From Pseudomonadota bacterium (GTDB lineage: Bacteria > Pseudomonadota > Gammaproteobacteria > Burkholderiales > Burkholderiaceae_C): a stretch of DNA of 64,000 bases. Positions 17,509-25,686 of this stretch are shown piece after piece. The number at the start of each line of letters is the position of its first letter. Positions within the stretch are counted from its first letter, which is position 1. Where the stretch lies: the NCBI GenBank assembly GCA_020161065.1, contig JAIUPH010000008.1, positions 186,001-250,000 of the forward strand, in the 5' to 3' direction. Under the pieces are notes generated by a model. The model ran no database searches and was not told where the DNA came from. It saw only the letters and a program-made list of their open reading frames with translations. Both the position numbers and the translations under genes were made by a program.

Positions 17509-18810
17509 TCAGCCCACGATCGTCCCACTGACCTCGCCCAGCCCGATGCGCGCCGCGCCGGGCTGCTGGCAATGGGCGCGCAAGGTCACCGTGTCGCCGT
17601 CCTGCAGGAAGGCGCGCTGCTCGCCATTGGGCAGCGTCAGCGGCCGCGTGCCGTTGGACGACAGCTCCATCAGCGACGCATACGTGCCCGGCTTGGCGCC
17701 CGACAGCGTGCCGCTGCCCAGCAGGTCGCCGGGCTGCAGGTTGCAGCCGTTGCTGCTGTGGTGGGTGAGCATCTGCGCCCAGGTCCAGTAGGCGTCGGTC
17801 AGGTTCGATTGCGACAGCCGCACGGCCGGCGTGCCGGCCTCGCGCATCGCGGCGGTCTGCAGCCAGACTTCCAGCGTCATCTCGATCGCGCCGGCCTCGC
17901 GGTTGAAGGCGCCGTCGAGGTAGGGCAGCGGCTGCGGGTCGCCGGCCGGGCGCGTGAAGGGGCGGCGGTACGGCGCCAGCGCGTCCATCGTGACGATCCA
18001 CGGCGAGAGGCTGCTGGCGAAGCTCTTCGACAGGAAGGGCCCCAGCGGCTGGTACTCCCAGGCCTGGATGTCGCGCGCCGACCAGTCGTTGAGCAGGCAC
18101 AGGCCGAACAGGGCGTCCTCGGCCTCGTCGATGGGCACCGGCTCGCCCTGCGCGTTGGCGCGGCCGACGAAGGCGCCCACTTCCAGCTCGTAGTCGAGCT
18201 TGCGGCAGGGGCCGAAGCTGGGCGCCGTGGCCGTCGGCGCTTTGGTCTGGCCGTTCGGGCGCTTGACGTTGCCGCCCAGGCCGATGCTGGAGGCGCGGCC
18301 GTGGTAGCCGATCGGTACCCACTTGTAATTGGGTAGCAGCGGCTCATCGGGACGGAACAGCTTGCCGATCGTCACCGCGTGGTGGATGCCGGTGTAGAAG
18401 TCGGTGTAGTCGCCGATGCGGCAGGGCAGCGCCATCTCGGCCCGGGCCTGCGGCAGCAGGCACAGCTCCAGGAACGGCGCCTGATCGCTGCCTTCGGCCA
18501 GCGCCGCCGAGAGCGCGGCGCGCAGGCCGCGCCAGGCCTCGCGGCCGAGTTGCATGAAGCCGTTGAGGTCGCCTTCGGCCAGCGGCGCCAGCAGCGCGTG
18601 CGCCGGCTCGCCCCAGGGGCATTGCTCGCGCGCGAGCTTCAGGTCCAGCACCTGGTCGCCGATGGCCACGCCGATGCGCCAGGGCTCGTCGGTCCCCGCG
18701 CGGCGGAAGCGCCCGTAGGGCAGGTTCTGCACGGGGAAGTCGGTGGCGCCGTCGTTGGCGCTGGCGACCCAGCTCTTCAGCGCGGGGTCGTGGGTGGCGT
18801 CGGTCGGCAT
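17509..18810 (-). CDS. fahA: Fumarylacetoacetase
   Basis: A 433-residue protein starting at ATG 18810 (MPTDATHDPALKSW). It matches fumarylacetoacetase in length and layout: an SH3-like N-terminal domain (DFPVQNLPYGRFRR) and the FAH catalytic domain with DYTDFYTGIHHA, RASSIGLGG, LDYELEVGAFVG and NDWSARDIQAWEYQPLGPF. The enzyme hydrolyses fumarylacetoacetate to fumarate and acetoacetate, the last step of homogentisate breakdown. It follows hmgA after 4 bp in the same operon. No maleylacetoacetate isomerase gene is seen in the window, so that step must be encoded elsewhere. Confidence 0.95.
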   Translation of the reverse strand: MPTDATHDPALKSWVASANDGATDFPVQNLPYGRFRRAGTDEPWRIGVAIGDQVLDLKLAREQCPWGEPAHALLAPLAEGDLNGFMQLGREAWRGLRAALSAALAEGSDQAPFLELCLLPQARAEMALPCRIGDYTDFYTGIHHAVTIGKLFRPDEPLLPNYKWVPIGYHGRASSIGLGGNVKRPNGQTKAPTATAPSFGPCRKLDYELEVGAFVGRANAQGEPVPIDEAEDALFGLCLLNDWSARDIQAWEYQPLGPFLSKSFASSLSPWIVTMDALAPYRRPFTRPAGDPQPLPYLDGAFNREAGAIEMTLEVWLQTAAMREAGTPAVRLSQSNLTDAYWTWAQMLTHHSSNGCNLQPGDLLGSGTLSGAKPGTYASLMELSSNGTRPLTLPNGEQRAFLQDGDTVTLRAHCQQPGAARIGLGEVSGTIVG

Positions 18811-18814
18811 GGCA

Positions 18815-20113
18815 TCAACCCTCGAAGTGATCGGCAAGCGGCGCCCAGCAGCCGGCATAACCCGCATCCAGCGCACCCCCGCGCAGCGCGAACTCGGTGC
18901 AGCGGAAGCGCCAGCGGCTCTCGAACATGAAGGCCAGCGTGTGGTCCAGCTTGTGCGGCGCCAGCGGCGCGTTGCTGGCCTTGTCGAAGGCCTCGGCGTC
19001 GGGGCCGTGCGGCACCATCGCGTTGTGCAGGCTCATGCCGCCGGGCTTGAAGCCCTCGGGCTTGGCGTCGTACTGGCCTTGCACCAGGCCCATGAACTCG
19101 CTCATCACGTTGCGGTGGTACCAGGGCGGGCGGAAGGTGTCCTCCATCACCATCCAGCGCGGCGGGAAGATCACGAAGTCGCAGTTGGCGGTGCCCGCCG
19201 TGTCGCTGGGGCTGGTCAGCACGGTGAAGATGCTGGGGTCGGGGTGGTCGAAGCTGATCGAGCCGATGACCATGAAGTTGGCCGTGTCGTACTTCAGCGG
19301 CACCAGGTTGCCGTGCCAGGCGACGACGTTGAAGGGGCTGGCCGCCACGCGCGTGCGCCACAGGCTGCCGCCGAACTTGCGCACCACCTCGATGGGCTGC
19401 GCATCGGCCTCGAAGGCCGCCACCGGCGCCAGGAAGTCGCGCGGGTTGGCCAGGCCGTTGCTGCCGATGGGGCCCAGCTCGGGCAGGCGGAACGGGGCGC
19501 CGTAGTTCTCGCAGACGTAGGCGCGCGTGGGCCCGTCCACCAGCACCTGGAAGGCCAGGCCGCGCGGCAGCAGCGCAATCTCGCCGGGCCCGGCCTGCAG
19601 CAGGCCCAGCTCGGTGCGGATGGTCAAGCGGCCCTGCTGCGGCACGATGAGCATCTCGCCATCGGCGTTGATGAAGGCGCGCTGCATGCTGCGGTTGGCC
19701 AGCACCAGGTGCGCGGCGATGCCGGTCTGCGCATCGGCGTCGCCGTTGACGGCGATGGTGTGCATGCCGTCGATGAAGTCCAGCGCCCGCTGGGCCGCAT
19801 CGGGCACCGGCGACGGGTGCCAGCGCAGCGGGTCGGGCGGCGTGTCCACGCCCATCGCGGCGCCGGTCTTCCAGGTGGCGTGCGCCAGCGGCTCGTGCGC
19901 CGTGCCGGCCACCACCACGCTGGGCTGGCGGCGGTACATCCAGGTGCGGCGGTTCTCGGCGCGCGGCGCGGTGAAGGCGCTGCCCGACAGCAGCTCGGCA
20001 TACAAGCCCTTGGCCACGCGCTGCGGGCTGTTGCGGCCCTGCGGCAGCGTGCCGGGAACGGCCTCGCTGGTGAACTGGTTGCCGAAGCCGCTGAGGTACT
20101 GAAACTCACTCAT
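18815..20113 (-). CDS. hmgA: Homogentisate 1,2-dioxygenase
   Basis: A 432-residue protein, full length for the family, starting [14 protein letters not shown]. The iron ligands correspond to His333 and Glu339 ([12 protein letters not shown]) and His369 (AMVPHGPD), two residues off the human numbering (335/341/371). The enzyme opens the ring of homogentisate to maleylacetoacetate. Its ATG overlaps the stop of the DUF2783 gene. The presence of a hydroxylase upstream suggests that homogentisate is made here from a hydroxyphenylacetate as well as from tyrosine. Confidence 0.97.
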   Translation of the reverse strand: MSEFQYLSGFGNQFTSEAVPGTLPQGRNSPQRVAKGLYAELLSGSAFTAPRAENRRTWMYRRQPSVVVAGTAHEPLAHATWKTGAAMGVDTPPDPLRWHPSPVPDAAQRALDFIDGMHTIAVNGDADAQTGIAAHLVLANRSMQRAFINADGEMLIVPQQGRLTIRTELGLLQAGPGEIALLPRGLAFQVLVDGPTRAYVCENYGAPFRLPELGPIGSNGLANPRDFLAPVAAFEADAQPIEVVRKFGGSLWRTRVAASPFNVVAWHGNLVPLKYDTANFMVIGSISFDHPDPSIFTVLTSPSDTAGTANCDFVIFPPRWMVMEDTFRPPWYHRNVMSEFMGLVQGQYDAKPEGFKPGGMSLHNAMVPHGPDAEAFDKASNAPLAPHKLDHTLAFMFESRWRFRCTEFALRGGALDAGYAGCWAPLADHFEG

Positions 20114-20313
20114 CGAGAGGATCCGTTGAGGTTGGCGCGCGCCGCGGCCAGCGCGGCCTGCAGCACGTCGAGGCGGCCCACGTGGTTGGCCAGCAGCAGC
20201 ACGAGGCGGGCGTTGAGGTCGTGGCTCTGTTCGAGCGTCAGGTCCTGGTGGGCGGCCAGCAGGGCTTCGTAGAAGTCGTCGGGCCGTTCGAGATTCGGTT
20301 CGGTGATCAGCAT
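20110..20313 (-). CDS. DUF2783 small protein, copy 2 (putative hydroxylase coupling partner)
   Basis: A 67-residue protein ([20 protein letters not shown], then [19 protein letters not shown]), homologous along its length to the protein at 8529-8738. It overlaps the hydroxylase stop by 7 bp and the hmgA start by 4 bp, so the three are translationally coupled. By position it may be the small coupling component of the hydroxylase, like MhaB of the 3-hydroxyphenylacetate system. That assignment is inference. Confidence 0.85.
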   Translation of the reverse strand: MLITEPNLERPDDFYEALLAAHQDLTLEQSHDLNARLVLLLANHVGRLDVLQAALAAARANLNGSSR

Positions 20314-21941
20314 GGCATCAACGCCTGGTGCAGGGCGCGGCGCACCGCCGCGGCGTCGGGCTTGCGCCAGCGCGCGGCCACGTGGTGGTCGGGCCGCAGC
20401 AGGTAGGTCGTGCCGGGCGCGGCGTCGTAGCGCTGGGCGGCCAGGCCTTGCTCGTCGCGCAGCACGGCGCCGTCGATCGCGACGGTGCCGACGTCCAAAG
20501 CAGTCGCCCAGGCCGGCGCGGGGCCGAACACCAGCAGCGTGAAGCCGGCGCCCAGCTCGCGCAGCAGCCAGCTCGGCTTGCCGTTCTTGACCAGCGGCGC
20601 GTCCACGGCCGGCGCGCCGGGGCGCAGCGCGGCTTGGAAGCCGTCGCCGTCGGCGCTGTTGAGCGCCGAGCCGTCCAGCGTGGCCGGCACCGACAGCCGG
20701 CCGCTGTTGACGACGCGGCGCGCGAAGGCGAAGTCGCGCGCCAGGCCCAGCACCGCGTCGCGGAACAGGCGGCTGATCTCGCTCTTGGGCGTGATGAAGT
20801 CGGTGGCGCGGGTGCTGTTGAGGATGTTCTCGTCGGCGGCGTATTCGCGTTCGCTCGCATAACTGTCCAGCAGCGCGTCTTGCGCGCGGCCGCGCAGCAC
20901 GGCGTCGAGCTTCCAGGCCAGGTTCTCGGCGTCCTGCACGCCGGAGTTGGCGCCGCGCGCGCCGAAGGGCGAGACGCCGTGCGCCGAGTCGCCCGCGAAC
21001 AGCACGCGGCCGTGGCGGAAGCGGTCCATGCGCAGGCAGGCGAAGGTGTAGACGCTGGCCCACTCCAGCGTGAACGGCAGCTCGCGGCCGAAGCCCTGGC
21101 GCAGCACCTGCTGCACGCGCGGCACGATGCGCTCGGGCTGGCGCTCCGCGTCGGGGTCGGCGTCCCAGCCGAGCTGGAAGTCCAGCCGCCACACCTTGTC
21201 GGCCTGCTTGTGCAGCAACACGCTGTAGCCGCGGTGGAACGGCGGGTCGAACCAGAACCAGCGCTCGGCGGCGTCGTTGTCGAACAACGGGGCGTCGAAC
21301 TTGAGGTCGGCGATCAGGAAGCGGTCGTGGAACACGCGGCCCTTGCTCTCCTGCCCCAGCAGGCCGCGCAAAGGCGAGCGCGAGCCGTCGCAGGCCGCGA
21401 CATAACCCGCCGTCAGCGCGTACGGGCCGTCGGGCGTGTCCACCGTCAGCGTGACGCGATCGCCTTCCTGCGCCAGCGCGCTGACCTTGTTCTGCCAGCG
21501 GATTTCGAGGTTGGGCAATTCCATCGCCCGCTCGACCAGAAATCCTTCGGCGTAGTACTGCTGCAGGTTGATGAAGGCCGGCCGCTCGTGCCCGGCCTCG
21601 GGCAGCAGGTCGAAGCGGTAGACCTCCTGGCTGCCGAAGAAGACGCGGCCCACGCTCCAGCTCACGCCTTTGTCGACCATGCGCTGGCCGACGCCCAGGC
21701 GGTCCCAGATCTCCAGCGTGCGCTTGGCGAAGCAGATCGCGCGCGAGCCGGTCGACAGCTTGTGGTCGTTGTCCAGCAGCAGCACGCGCTGGCCGCGCTG
21801 CGCGAGGTCGATCGCCAGGCTCAGGCCGACCGGGCCGGCGCCGACGACGACCAGCGCGTGGTGCGCCGGCGCGGCGGCGTCCTGGTCGGGGCTCTTGCGG
21901 TACTCGAACTCGAGCTGCTGGTAGTCAACAACGTTCGACAT
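20307..21941 (-). CDS. FAD-dependent aromatic hydroxylase (MhaA-like), copy 2
   Basis: A 544-residue class A flavoprotein monooxygenase with FAD motif [22 protein letters not shown] motif [12 protein letters not shown] and [18 protein letters not shown], plus a thioredoxin-like C-terminus. ATG 21941 is chosen; a GTG directly before it (21944) is also possible. It is paralogous to the protein at 6768-8408. Its place between an MBL-fold gene and DUF2783-hmgA-fahA suggests it produces homogentisate, most simply by 6-hydroxylation of 3-hydroxyphenylacetate as described for MhaAB in Pseudomonas putida. The substrate is inferred from context. Confidence 0.87.
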   Translation of the reverse strand: MSNVVDYQQLEFEYRKSPDQDAAAPAHHALVVVGAGPVGLSLAIDLAQRGQRVLLLDNDHKLSTGSRAICFAKRTLEIWDRLGVGQRMVDKGVSWSVGRVFFGSQEVYRFDLLPEAGHERPAFINLQQYYAEGFLVERAMELPNLEIRWQNKVSALAQEGDRVTLTVDTPDGPYALTAGYVAACDGSRSPLRGLLGQESKGRVFHDRFLIADLKFDAPLFDNDAAERWFWFDPPFHRGYSVLLHKQADKVWRLDFQLGWDADPDAERQPERIVPRVQQVLRQGFGRELPFTLEWASVYTFACLRMDRFRHGRVLFAGDSAHGVSPFGARGANSGVQDAENLAWKLDAVLRGRAQDALLDSYASEREYAADENILNSTRATDFITPKSEISRLFRDAVLGLARDFAFARRVVNSGRLSVPATLDGSALNSADGDGFQAALRPGAPAVDAPLVKNGKPSWLLRELGAGFTLLVFGPAPAWATALDVGTVAIDGAVLRDEQGLAAQRYDAAPGTTYLLRPDHHVAARWRKPDAAAVRRALHQALMPC

Positions 21942-21952
21942 CACCGGCGCCG

Positions 21953-22921
21953 TCAGGTTTCAAGGGCCTTCCACATCTCCACGTCGCGCTCGGCGGTCCA
22001 GATGCGCGGGTCGCGGTACTGCGTGGCCTCGTCGTAGGCGCGGGTCACGTCGAAGGGCATGCAGTGGTCGAAGATCACCCAGTGGCCGTACTTCGGGCGC
22101 ACGGCGGCCATCGTCTCCTGGTAGACGGTCTTCAGGTCCTTGCCCGAGGCGGCGCCGGCCTTGACGGCGGCGAACACGTCGGCGATGAAGGCGCGCGTGC
22201 CTTGCAGGCCGGCGGCCACCTGCTCGGGCGTCTGCAGCGCGGCGCCGCGGCCGGGCACGAGCTGCGCCGGCTTCATCGCGGCCAGGTTGTCCAAGGTTTG
22301 AGGCCAGTCGGTGAAATAGGCATCGCCGGCGTAGGGCGTGGCGTCGAACTCGACGAGGTCGCCGCTGAACAGGATGCGCTCGGCCGGCAGCCAGACGATG
22401 GTGTCGCCCTTGGTGTGGCCGCGGCCGACCTGCAGGATCTGCACCTCCAGCTTGCCCAGCCACAGCGTCATCTTGCCGCTGAAGGTCAGCGTCGGCCAGG
22501 TCAGGCCCGGCGGCACGCTCTCGACGTTGCGGAACAGCCGCGGGAAGCGGCCGATCTCGCTGGCCTTGTCCTGCTCGCCGCGCTCTTTGATCATCGAGAG
22601 CGTGTCTTCGCTGGCGATGACGTGCTCGGCGCCATAGGCCGCCGCGCCCAGCACGCGCACCGCGTGGTAATGGCTGAGCACCACGTACTTGATCGGCTTG
22701 TCGGTCACTTCGCGGATGCGGCGGATCACGTCCTCGGCCATCACCGGCGTGGCTTGCGTGTCGATGACCATCACCGCGTCGTCGCCGATCACGATGCCGG
22801 TGTTGGGGTCGCCTTCAGCGGTGTAGGCGTAGGCGTGGTCCGACAGCTTGGTGAAGCTGACCTTCTTTTCCTGCAGGTCGGCCTGGCTGGCGAAGGCTTT
22901 GGCGGGGGTCTGGGCGCTCAC
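21953..22921 (-). CDS. MBL-fold hydrolase with altered metal motif
   Basis: A 322-residue cytoplasmic metallo-beta-lactamase-fold protein, first gene of the homogentisate operon. The usual HxHxDH motif reads His84-Tyr-His86-Ala-Val88-Arg89, so the two metal-2 residues (Asp, His) are replaced. Later ligands are present: His169 in GRGHTKGD and Asp188 in LFSGDLVE, and a late His in IFDHCMPFD. At most one complete metal site is expected. Its job in the pathway is unknown; a thioester or lactone hydrolase for an aromatic acid is one guess. An IclR gene diverges from it. Confidence 0.85.
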   Translation of the reverse strand: MSAQTPAKAFASQADLQEKKVSFTKLSDHAYAYTAEGDPNTGIVIGDDAVMVIDTQATPVMAEDVIRRIREVTDKPIKYVVLSHYHAVRVLGAAAYGAEHVIASEDTLSMIKERGEQDKASEIGRFPRLFRNVESVPPGLTWPTLTFSGKMTLWLGKLEVQILQVGRGHTKGDTIVWLPAERILFSGDLVEFDATPYAGDAYFTDWPQTLDNLAAMKPAQLVPGRGAALQTPEQVAAGLQGTRAFIADVFAAVKAGAASGKDLKTVYQETMAAVRPKYGHWVIFDHCMPFDVTRAYDEATQYRDPRIWTAERDVEMWKALET

Positions 22922-22941
22922 GGGGGATCTCCGGCTGGCTT

Positions 22942-23024
22942 TGCGTTAATCAAACGCATTCGCTATGGCTGAATTCAGCGCTTGATCTTAGTCACTGCGT
23001 TTGATAATGTCGAATCCATTCGAC
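22942..23024. promoter_or_regulatory. Divergent control region of the homogentisate operon and IclR gene
   Basis: An AT-rich 119-bp gap in an otherwise GC-rich window. It holds several inverted repeats: TGCGTT-N5-AACGCA (22942-22958), a perfect palindrome GCTGAATTCAGC (22968-22979), GTCGAAT-CC-ATTCGAC (23009-23024), and ATCAAACGCA (22949-22958) opposite TGCGTTTGAT (22996-23005). IclR regulators bind short palindromes between divergent genes, so one or more of these is probably the operator. The IclR ATG has no clear Shine-Dalgarno sequence. Confidence 0.6.
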
Positions 23025-23040
23025 TAAGTAAAAACACCTA

Positions 23041-23832
23041 ATGCCTGCCGACCGCGCGCCAGCCGACGACGACGACGACAGCCGCCCGCAGCGCGGCATC
23101 CAGAGCATCGAGGTCGGCGGCCGGCTGCTGCTGGCGCTGGCCGGATCGGGCCGGCCGCTGGCGCTGAAAGACCTGGCGCAGGCCGCCGGCATGTCGCCGC
23201 CCAAGGCCCACCCCTACCTGGTGAGCTTCGGCAAGCTGGGCCTGGTGGTGCAGGACGCCGGCAGCGGCCGTTATGGCCTGGGGCCGCTGGCCATGCAACT
23301 GGGCCTGATCAGCCTGCAGCAGTACGACCCGGTGCGCCTGGCCACCGCGCGGCTGCCGGAGCTGGCGCGCCAGCTCGGCCACATGGTGGCCATCGCCGTC
23401 TGGGGCAACCAGGGGCCGACCATCGTGCGCACCGAGGAGCCGCCGGCGCCGGTGCACGTCAACATGCGCCACGGCACGGTGATGAGCGTGCGCGGCACCG
23501 CGTCGGGCCGGCTGTTTGCCGCCTGGCTGGCGCCCGAGCGCACACGGCCGGCGCTGGCCGCCGACCCGGTCGGCGTCAGGGCCGAGGCCGCCTTCCAGCG
23601 CGAGTGCGCGCAGGCCCGCCGCGAAGGCCTGGCGCACGCGGTGGACTCGGCACTGCCCGGCATCAGCGCGCTGGCCGCGCCGGTGTTCGACGCCGCCGGC
23701 GCCATGGTGCTGAGCCTGACCGTGATCGGCCCCGGCGCAATGCTGGACACCCGCGCCGACAGCGCCGCCGCGCAGTTGCTGCGGCAGGTGGCGGGCGAGC
23801 TGACGGCGCAGTTGGGCGGTAGTAGGCCCTAG
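23041..23832 (+). CDS. IclR family transcriptional regulator
   Basis: A 263-residue regulator. An N-terminal winged helix (GIQSIEVGGRLLLALAGSG, then LKDLAQAAGMSPPKAHPYLV as helix-turn-helix) is followed by the IclR effector domain (AIAVWGNQGPTIVRTEEP, GTVMSVRGTASGRLFAAWL, ISALAAPVFDAAG). It is divergent from the MBL-hydroxylase-DUF2783-hmgA-fahA operon and most likely controls it in response to an aromatic acid such as homogentisate or its precursor. IclR proteins may activate or repress; the sequence does not tell which. Confidence 0.92.
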   Translation: MPADRAPADDDDDSRPQRGIQSIEVGGRLLLALAGSGRPLALKDLAQAAGMSPPKAHPYLVSFGKLGLVVQDAGSGRYGLGPLAMQLGLISLQQYDPVRLATARLPELARQLGHMVAIAVWGNQGPTIVRTEEPPAPVHVNMRHGTVMSVRGTASGRLFAAWLAPERTRPALAADPVGVRAEAAFQRECAQARREGLAHAVDSALPGISALAAPVFDAAGAMVLSLTVIGPGAMLDTRADSAAAQLLRQVAGELTAQLGGSRP

Positions 23833-23833
23833 T

Positions 23834-23851
23834 TGTGTAGACTTCCACACA
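23834..23851. promoter_or_regulatory. Candidate operator of the VapBC module
   Basis: TGTGTAGA-CT-TCCACACA: 8-bp arms with one mismatch around a 2-bp centre, ending 11 bp before the vapB ATG. Toxin-antitoxin operons are usually repressed through such a palindrome at the promoter. Confidence 0.5.
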
Positions 23852-23862
23852 CGGAGGCGCCG

Positions 23863-24063
23863 ATGGCGACCAATCTCGCGCTCGACCCCAAGCTGCTCGA
23901 CCAGGTGCTCGAACTCAGCGGCGAGCCGACCAAGAAGGCCGCCGTCACGCTGGCGCTGAAGGAGTTCGTCGCCCGCCGCGAGCAGAAGAAGCTTGCCGAG
24001 CTGTTCGGCAAGCTCGACTGGGATTCGAGTTACGACTACAAGGCCGTGCGCAGCCGCTCATGA
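23863..24063 (+). CDS. VapB-type antitoxin (DUF2191-like)
   Basis: A 66-residue protein (MATNLALDPKLLDQVLELSG, then KKAAVTLALKEFVARREQKK), an N-terminal ribbon-helix-helix followed by an acidic, aromatic tail (GKLDWDSSYDYKAVR) that would wrap a VapC partner. ATG 23863 follows ACGGAGG, so it is preferred over a GTG at 23833. The stop overlaps the VapC start by 4 bp. Confidence 0.88.
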   Translation: MATNLALDPKLLDQVLELSGEPTKKAAVTLALKEFVARREQKKLAELFGKLDWDSSYDYKAVRSRS

Positions 24064-24476
24064 CGCTGCTGGTCGACACCAGCGTGTGGTCGCTCGCGCT
24101 GCGGCGCGACGGCCCGACGGACGCGCCCGAGGTCCGCGTCCTCCAAGAGGCGCTGGCCGGCTCCGATGCCGTCGTCACGACCGGCCTGATCCTGCAGGAA
24201 CTGCTGCAGGGCTTCAACGCGCCGCGCGGGGCAGCGGCCCTCATCGAGCGCTTTCGGGCGCTACCGACCATCGCCCCGGACCGGCAGGATCACATTGCCG
24301 CCGCCGAGGTGCGAAACGCCTGCCGCCGGGCCGGCGTTCAGGTCGGGACGATCGACGCGCTGCTCATCCAGCTCTGTGGCCGGCATGAGCTGACCTTGCT
24401 CTCCACGGACAAGGACTTCGCTCACGCGGCAATGCAGGTGCCGTTCAGGCTTTGGCGGCCGGCGGGCGCCGCCTGA
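24060..24476 (+). CDS. VapC-type PIN-domain ribonuclease toxin
   Basis: A 138-residue PIN-domain protein with the expected acidic residues Asp6 (LLVDTSVW), Glu47 (LILQELLQG), Asp99 (GTIDALL) and Asp117/Asp119 (LLSTDKDF), which would hold Mg2+. VapC toxins cleave specific RNAs, often tRNA, and are neutralised by VapB. The ATGA overlap with the antitoxin gene is standard. Confidence 0.9.
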   Translation: MTLLVDTSVWSLALRRDGPTDAPEVRVLQEALAGSDAVVTTGLILQELLQGFNAPRGAAALIERFRALPTIAPDRQDHIAAAEVRNACRRAGVQVGTIDALLIQLCGRHELTLLSTDKDFAHAAMQVPFRLWRPAGAA

Positions 24477-24483
24477 CGACACC

Positions 24484-25080
24484 ATGCGCATCAAGCCGCG
24501 TGTTGCTCCGGCATCCGGCCGCGATGGCTGGCGGCTGTCGCCGGTTCACTTGATCGTCGCCGCCGTCATCGTCGCGCTGGCAGGCGTGGGTCTTTGGGAC
24601 GGTTGGCGGGCCGCGCTCGGCGTCGGCAAGGCCGCGCCCGTCAGCCTGCAGGCCGCCAGCGCCCGATTCGCCAACTCGGATCGCAATTGGCGGGCCGTCC
24701 CCTTCGAGAACGAAGAAGGCAGCCGGGTCTGGTTGACCAAGACCGACCTGCTCCTCGTGCTTCCGGACGGACAGGCGTTCAGCGTCCACTGCGCCTGGTC
24801 GGGCAGCGCCTGTGAACACCTCAGGCAATCTCCGCAACGTGGGCCGATCGACGCGGTCGTCTTGCCGGTCGAGTTCGCGCCTCACCACTGGCTGATCGAA
24901 GCCACGCTCGACGGCAAGGTCCTGGCGCAGGAACCGGCGCAATGGCTGGCCCTGCGCGCCAAGCTGAGCAGCGACAGGAACCTGTTGCTCGCGACCGTCG
25001 CCGTCGTGGTCTTGCTGCTTGGGTGGGGCTGGTGGCTGCGAAGCCCGAGCCCCGCGAGAGCTGCGCGGCCGAAGGGATGA
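24484..25080 (+). CDS. Unknown protein with two membrane helices and a periplasmic domain
   Basis: A 198-residue protein of no family I recognise. One transmembrane helix near the N-terminus (LIVAAVIVALAGVGLW) and one near the C-terminus (LLLATVAVVVLLLGWGWWL) flank about 110 residues, probably periplasmic. That part contains two Cys (VHCAWSGSACEHL) that could form a disulfide. It starts 7 bp after the VapC stop, so it may be transcribed with the toxin-antitoxin pair, but nothing ties it to that function. Confidence 0.7.
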   Translation: MRIKPRVAPASGRDGWRLSPVHLIVAAVIVALAGVGLWDGWRAALGVGKAAPVSLQAASARFANSDRNWRAVPFENEEGSRVWLTKTDLLLVLPDGQAFSVHCAWSGSACEHLRQSPQRGPIDAVVLPVEFAPHHWLIEATLDGKVLAQEPAQWLALRAKLSSDRNLLLATVAVVVLLLGWGWWLRSPSPARAARPKG

Positions 25081-25133
25081 CAGCCGCCGGCCGCCTGAAG
25101 CGCGCTGCGCCGCGCTGCGCTACGCTCGGCCGC

Positions 25134-25616
25134 ATGACGATCACCCTGCAGCCGATGACCGAGGCCGAATTCGCCGCCTACCAGGCCGACCAGGTGCCGG
25201 ACTATGCGCAGCAGAAGGTACGGTCGGGCCAATGGCCGGCGGCCGAGGCGCTGGCGCTGGCGCAGCGCGAAGTCGCCGGCTTGCTGCCGCAGGGCCTGGC
25301 GACGCCGGACCATCGCTTGTTCACGCTGCGCGACGACGACGGGCAGCTCGTCGGCTGGCTGTGGGTGGCCGAGCAGCCGCGGGCCGACGGCGCGCGCTGC
25401 GCCTACGTCTACGACGTCGTGATCCGGCCCGAGCGCCGGCGCGAAGGCTGGGCCACGCAGGCCTTCACGGCGCTGGAGGCGCATGCCCGCGTGCGCGGCC
25501 TGGCCGCCATCGGGCTGCACGTGTTCGGCCACAACCATGGCGCGCGGGCGCTGTACGAGCAGCTGGGCTTCGTGGCCACCAGCGTGGTGATGAGCAAGCC
25601 GCTCGACGGCGCCTGA
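25134..25616 (+). CDS. GNAT family N-acetyltransferase
   Basis: A 160-residue acetyltransferase. The acetyl-CoA site is visible in YVYDVVIRPERRREGWATQA (V-x-x-x-x-R-x-x-G-x-A), followed by GLHVFGHNHGARALYEQLGF, the typical GNAT C-terminal Asn...Ala-x-x-x-Tyr-x-x-x-G-F pattern. ATG 25134 is chosen; the frame is open upstream but overlaps the preceding gene. The substrate is unknown. Confidence 0.87.
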   Translation: MTITLQPMTEAEFAAYQADQVPDYAQQKVRSGQWPAAEALALAQREVAGLLPQGLATPDHRLFTLRDDDGQLVGWLWVAEQPRADGARCAYVYDVVIRPERRREGWATQAFTALEAHARVRGLAAIGLHVFGHNHGARALYEQLGFVATSVVMSKPLDGA

Positions 25617-25631
25617 GCAGGGCGCGCCGGC

Positions 25632-25686
25632 CTTGCGTCGCGCTTGCGTCGCGCTTGCGTCGCGCTTGCGTCGCGGGTGCGTCGCT
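25632..25686. repeat. 11-bp tandem repeat (CTTGCGTCGCG, four exact copies plus a degenerate one)
   Basis: Units at 25632-25642, 25643-25653, 25654-25664 and 25665-25675 are identical; 25676-25686 is degenerate. It lies between the converging GNAT and SDR genes, and its end touches the SDR stop codon (25685-25687). Copy number is likely to vary between strains. Confidence 0.85.
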
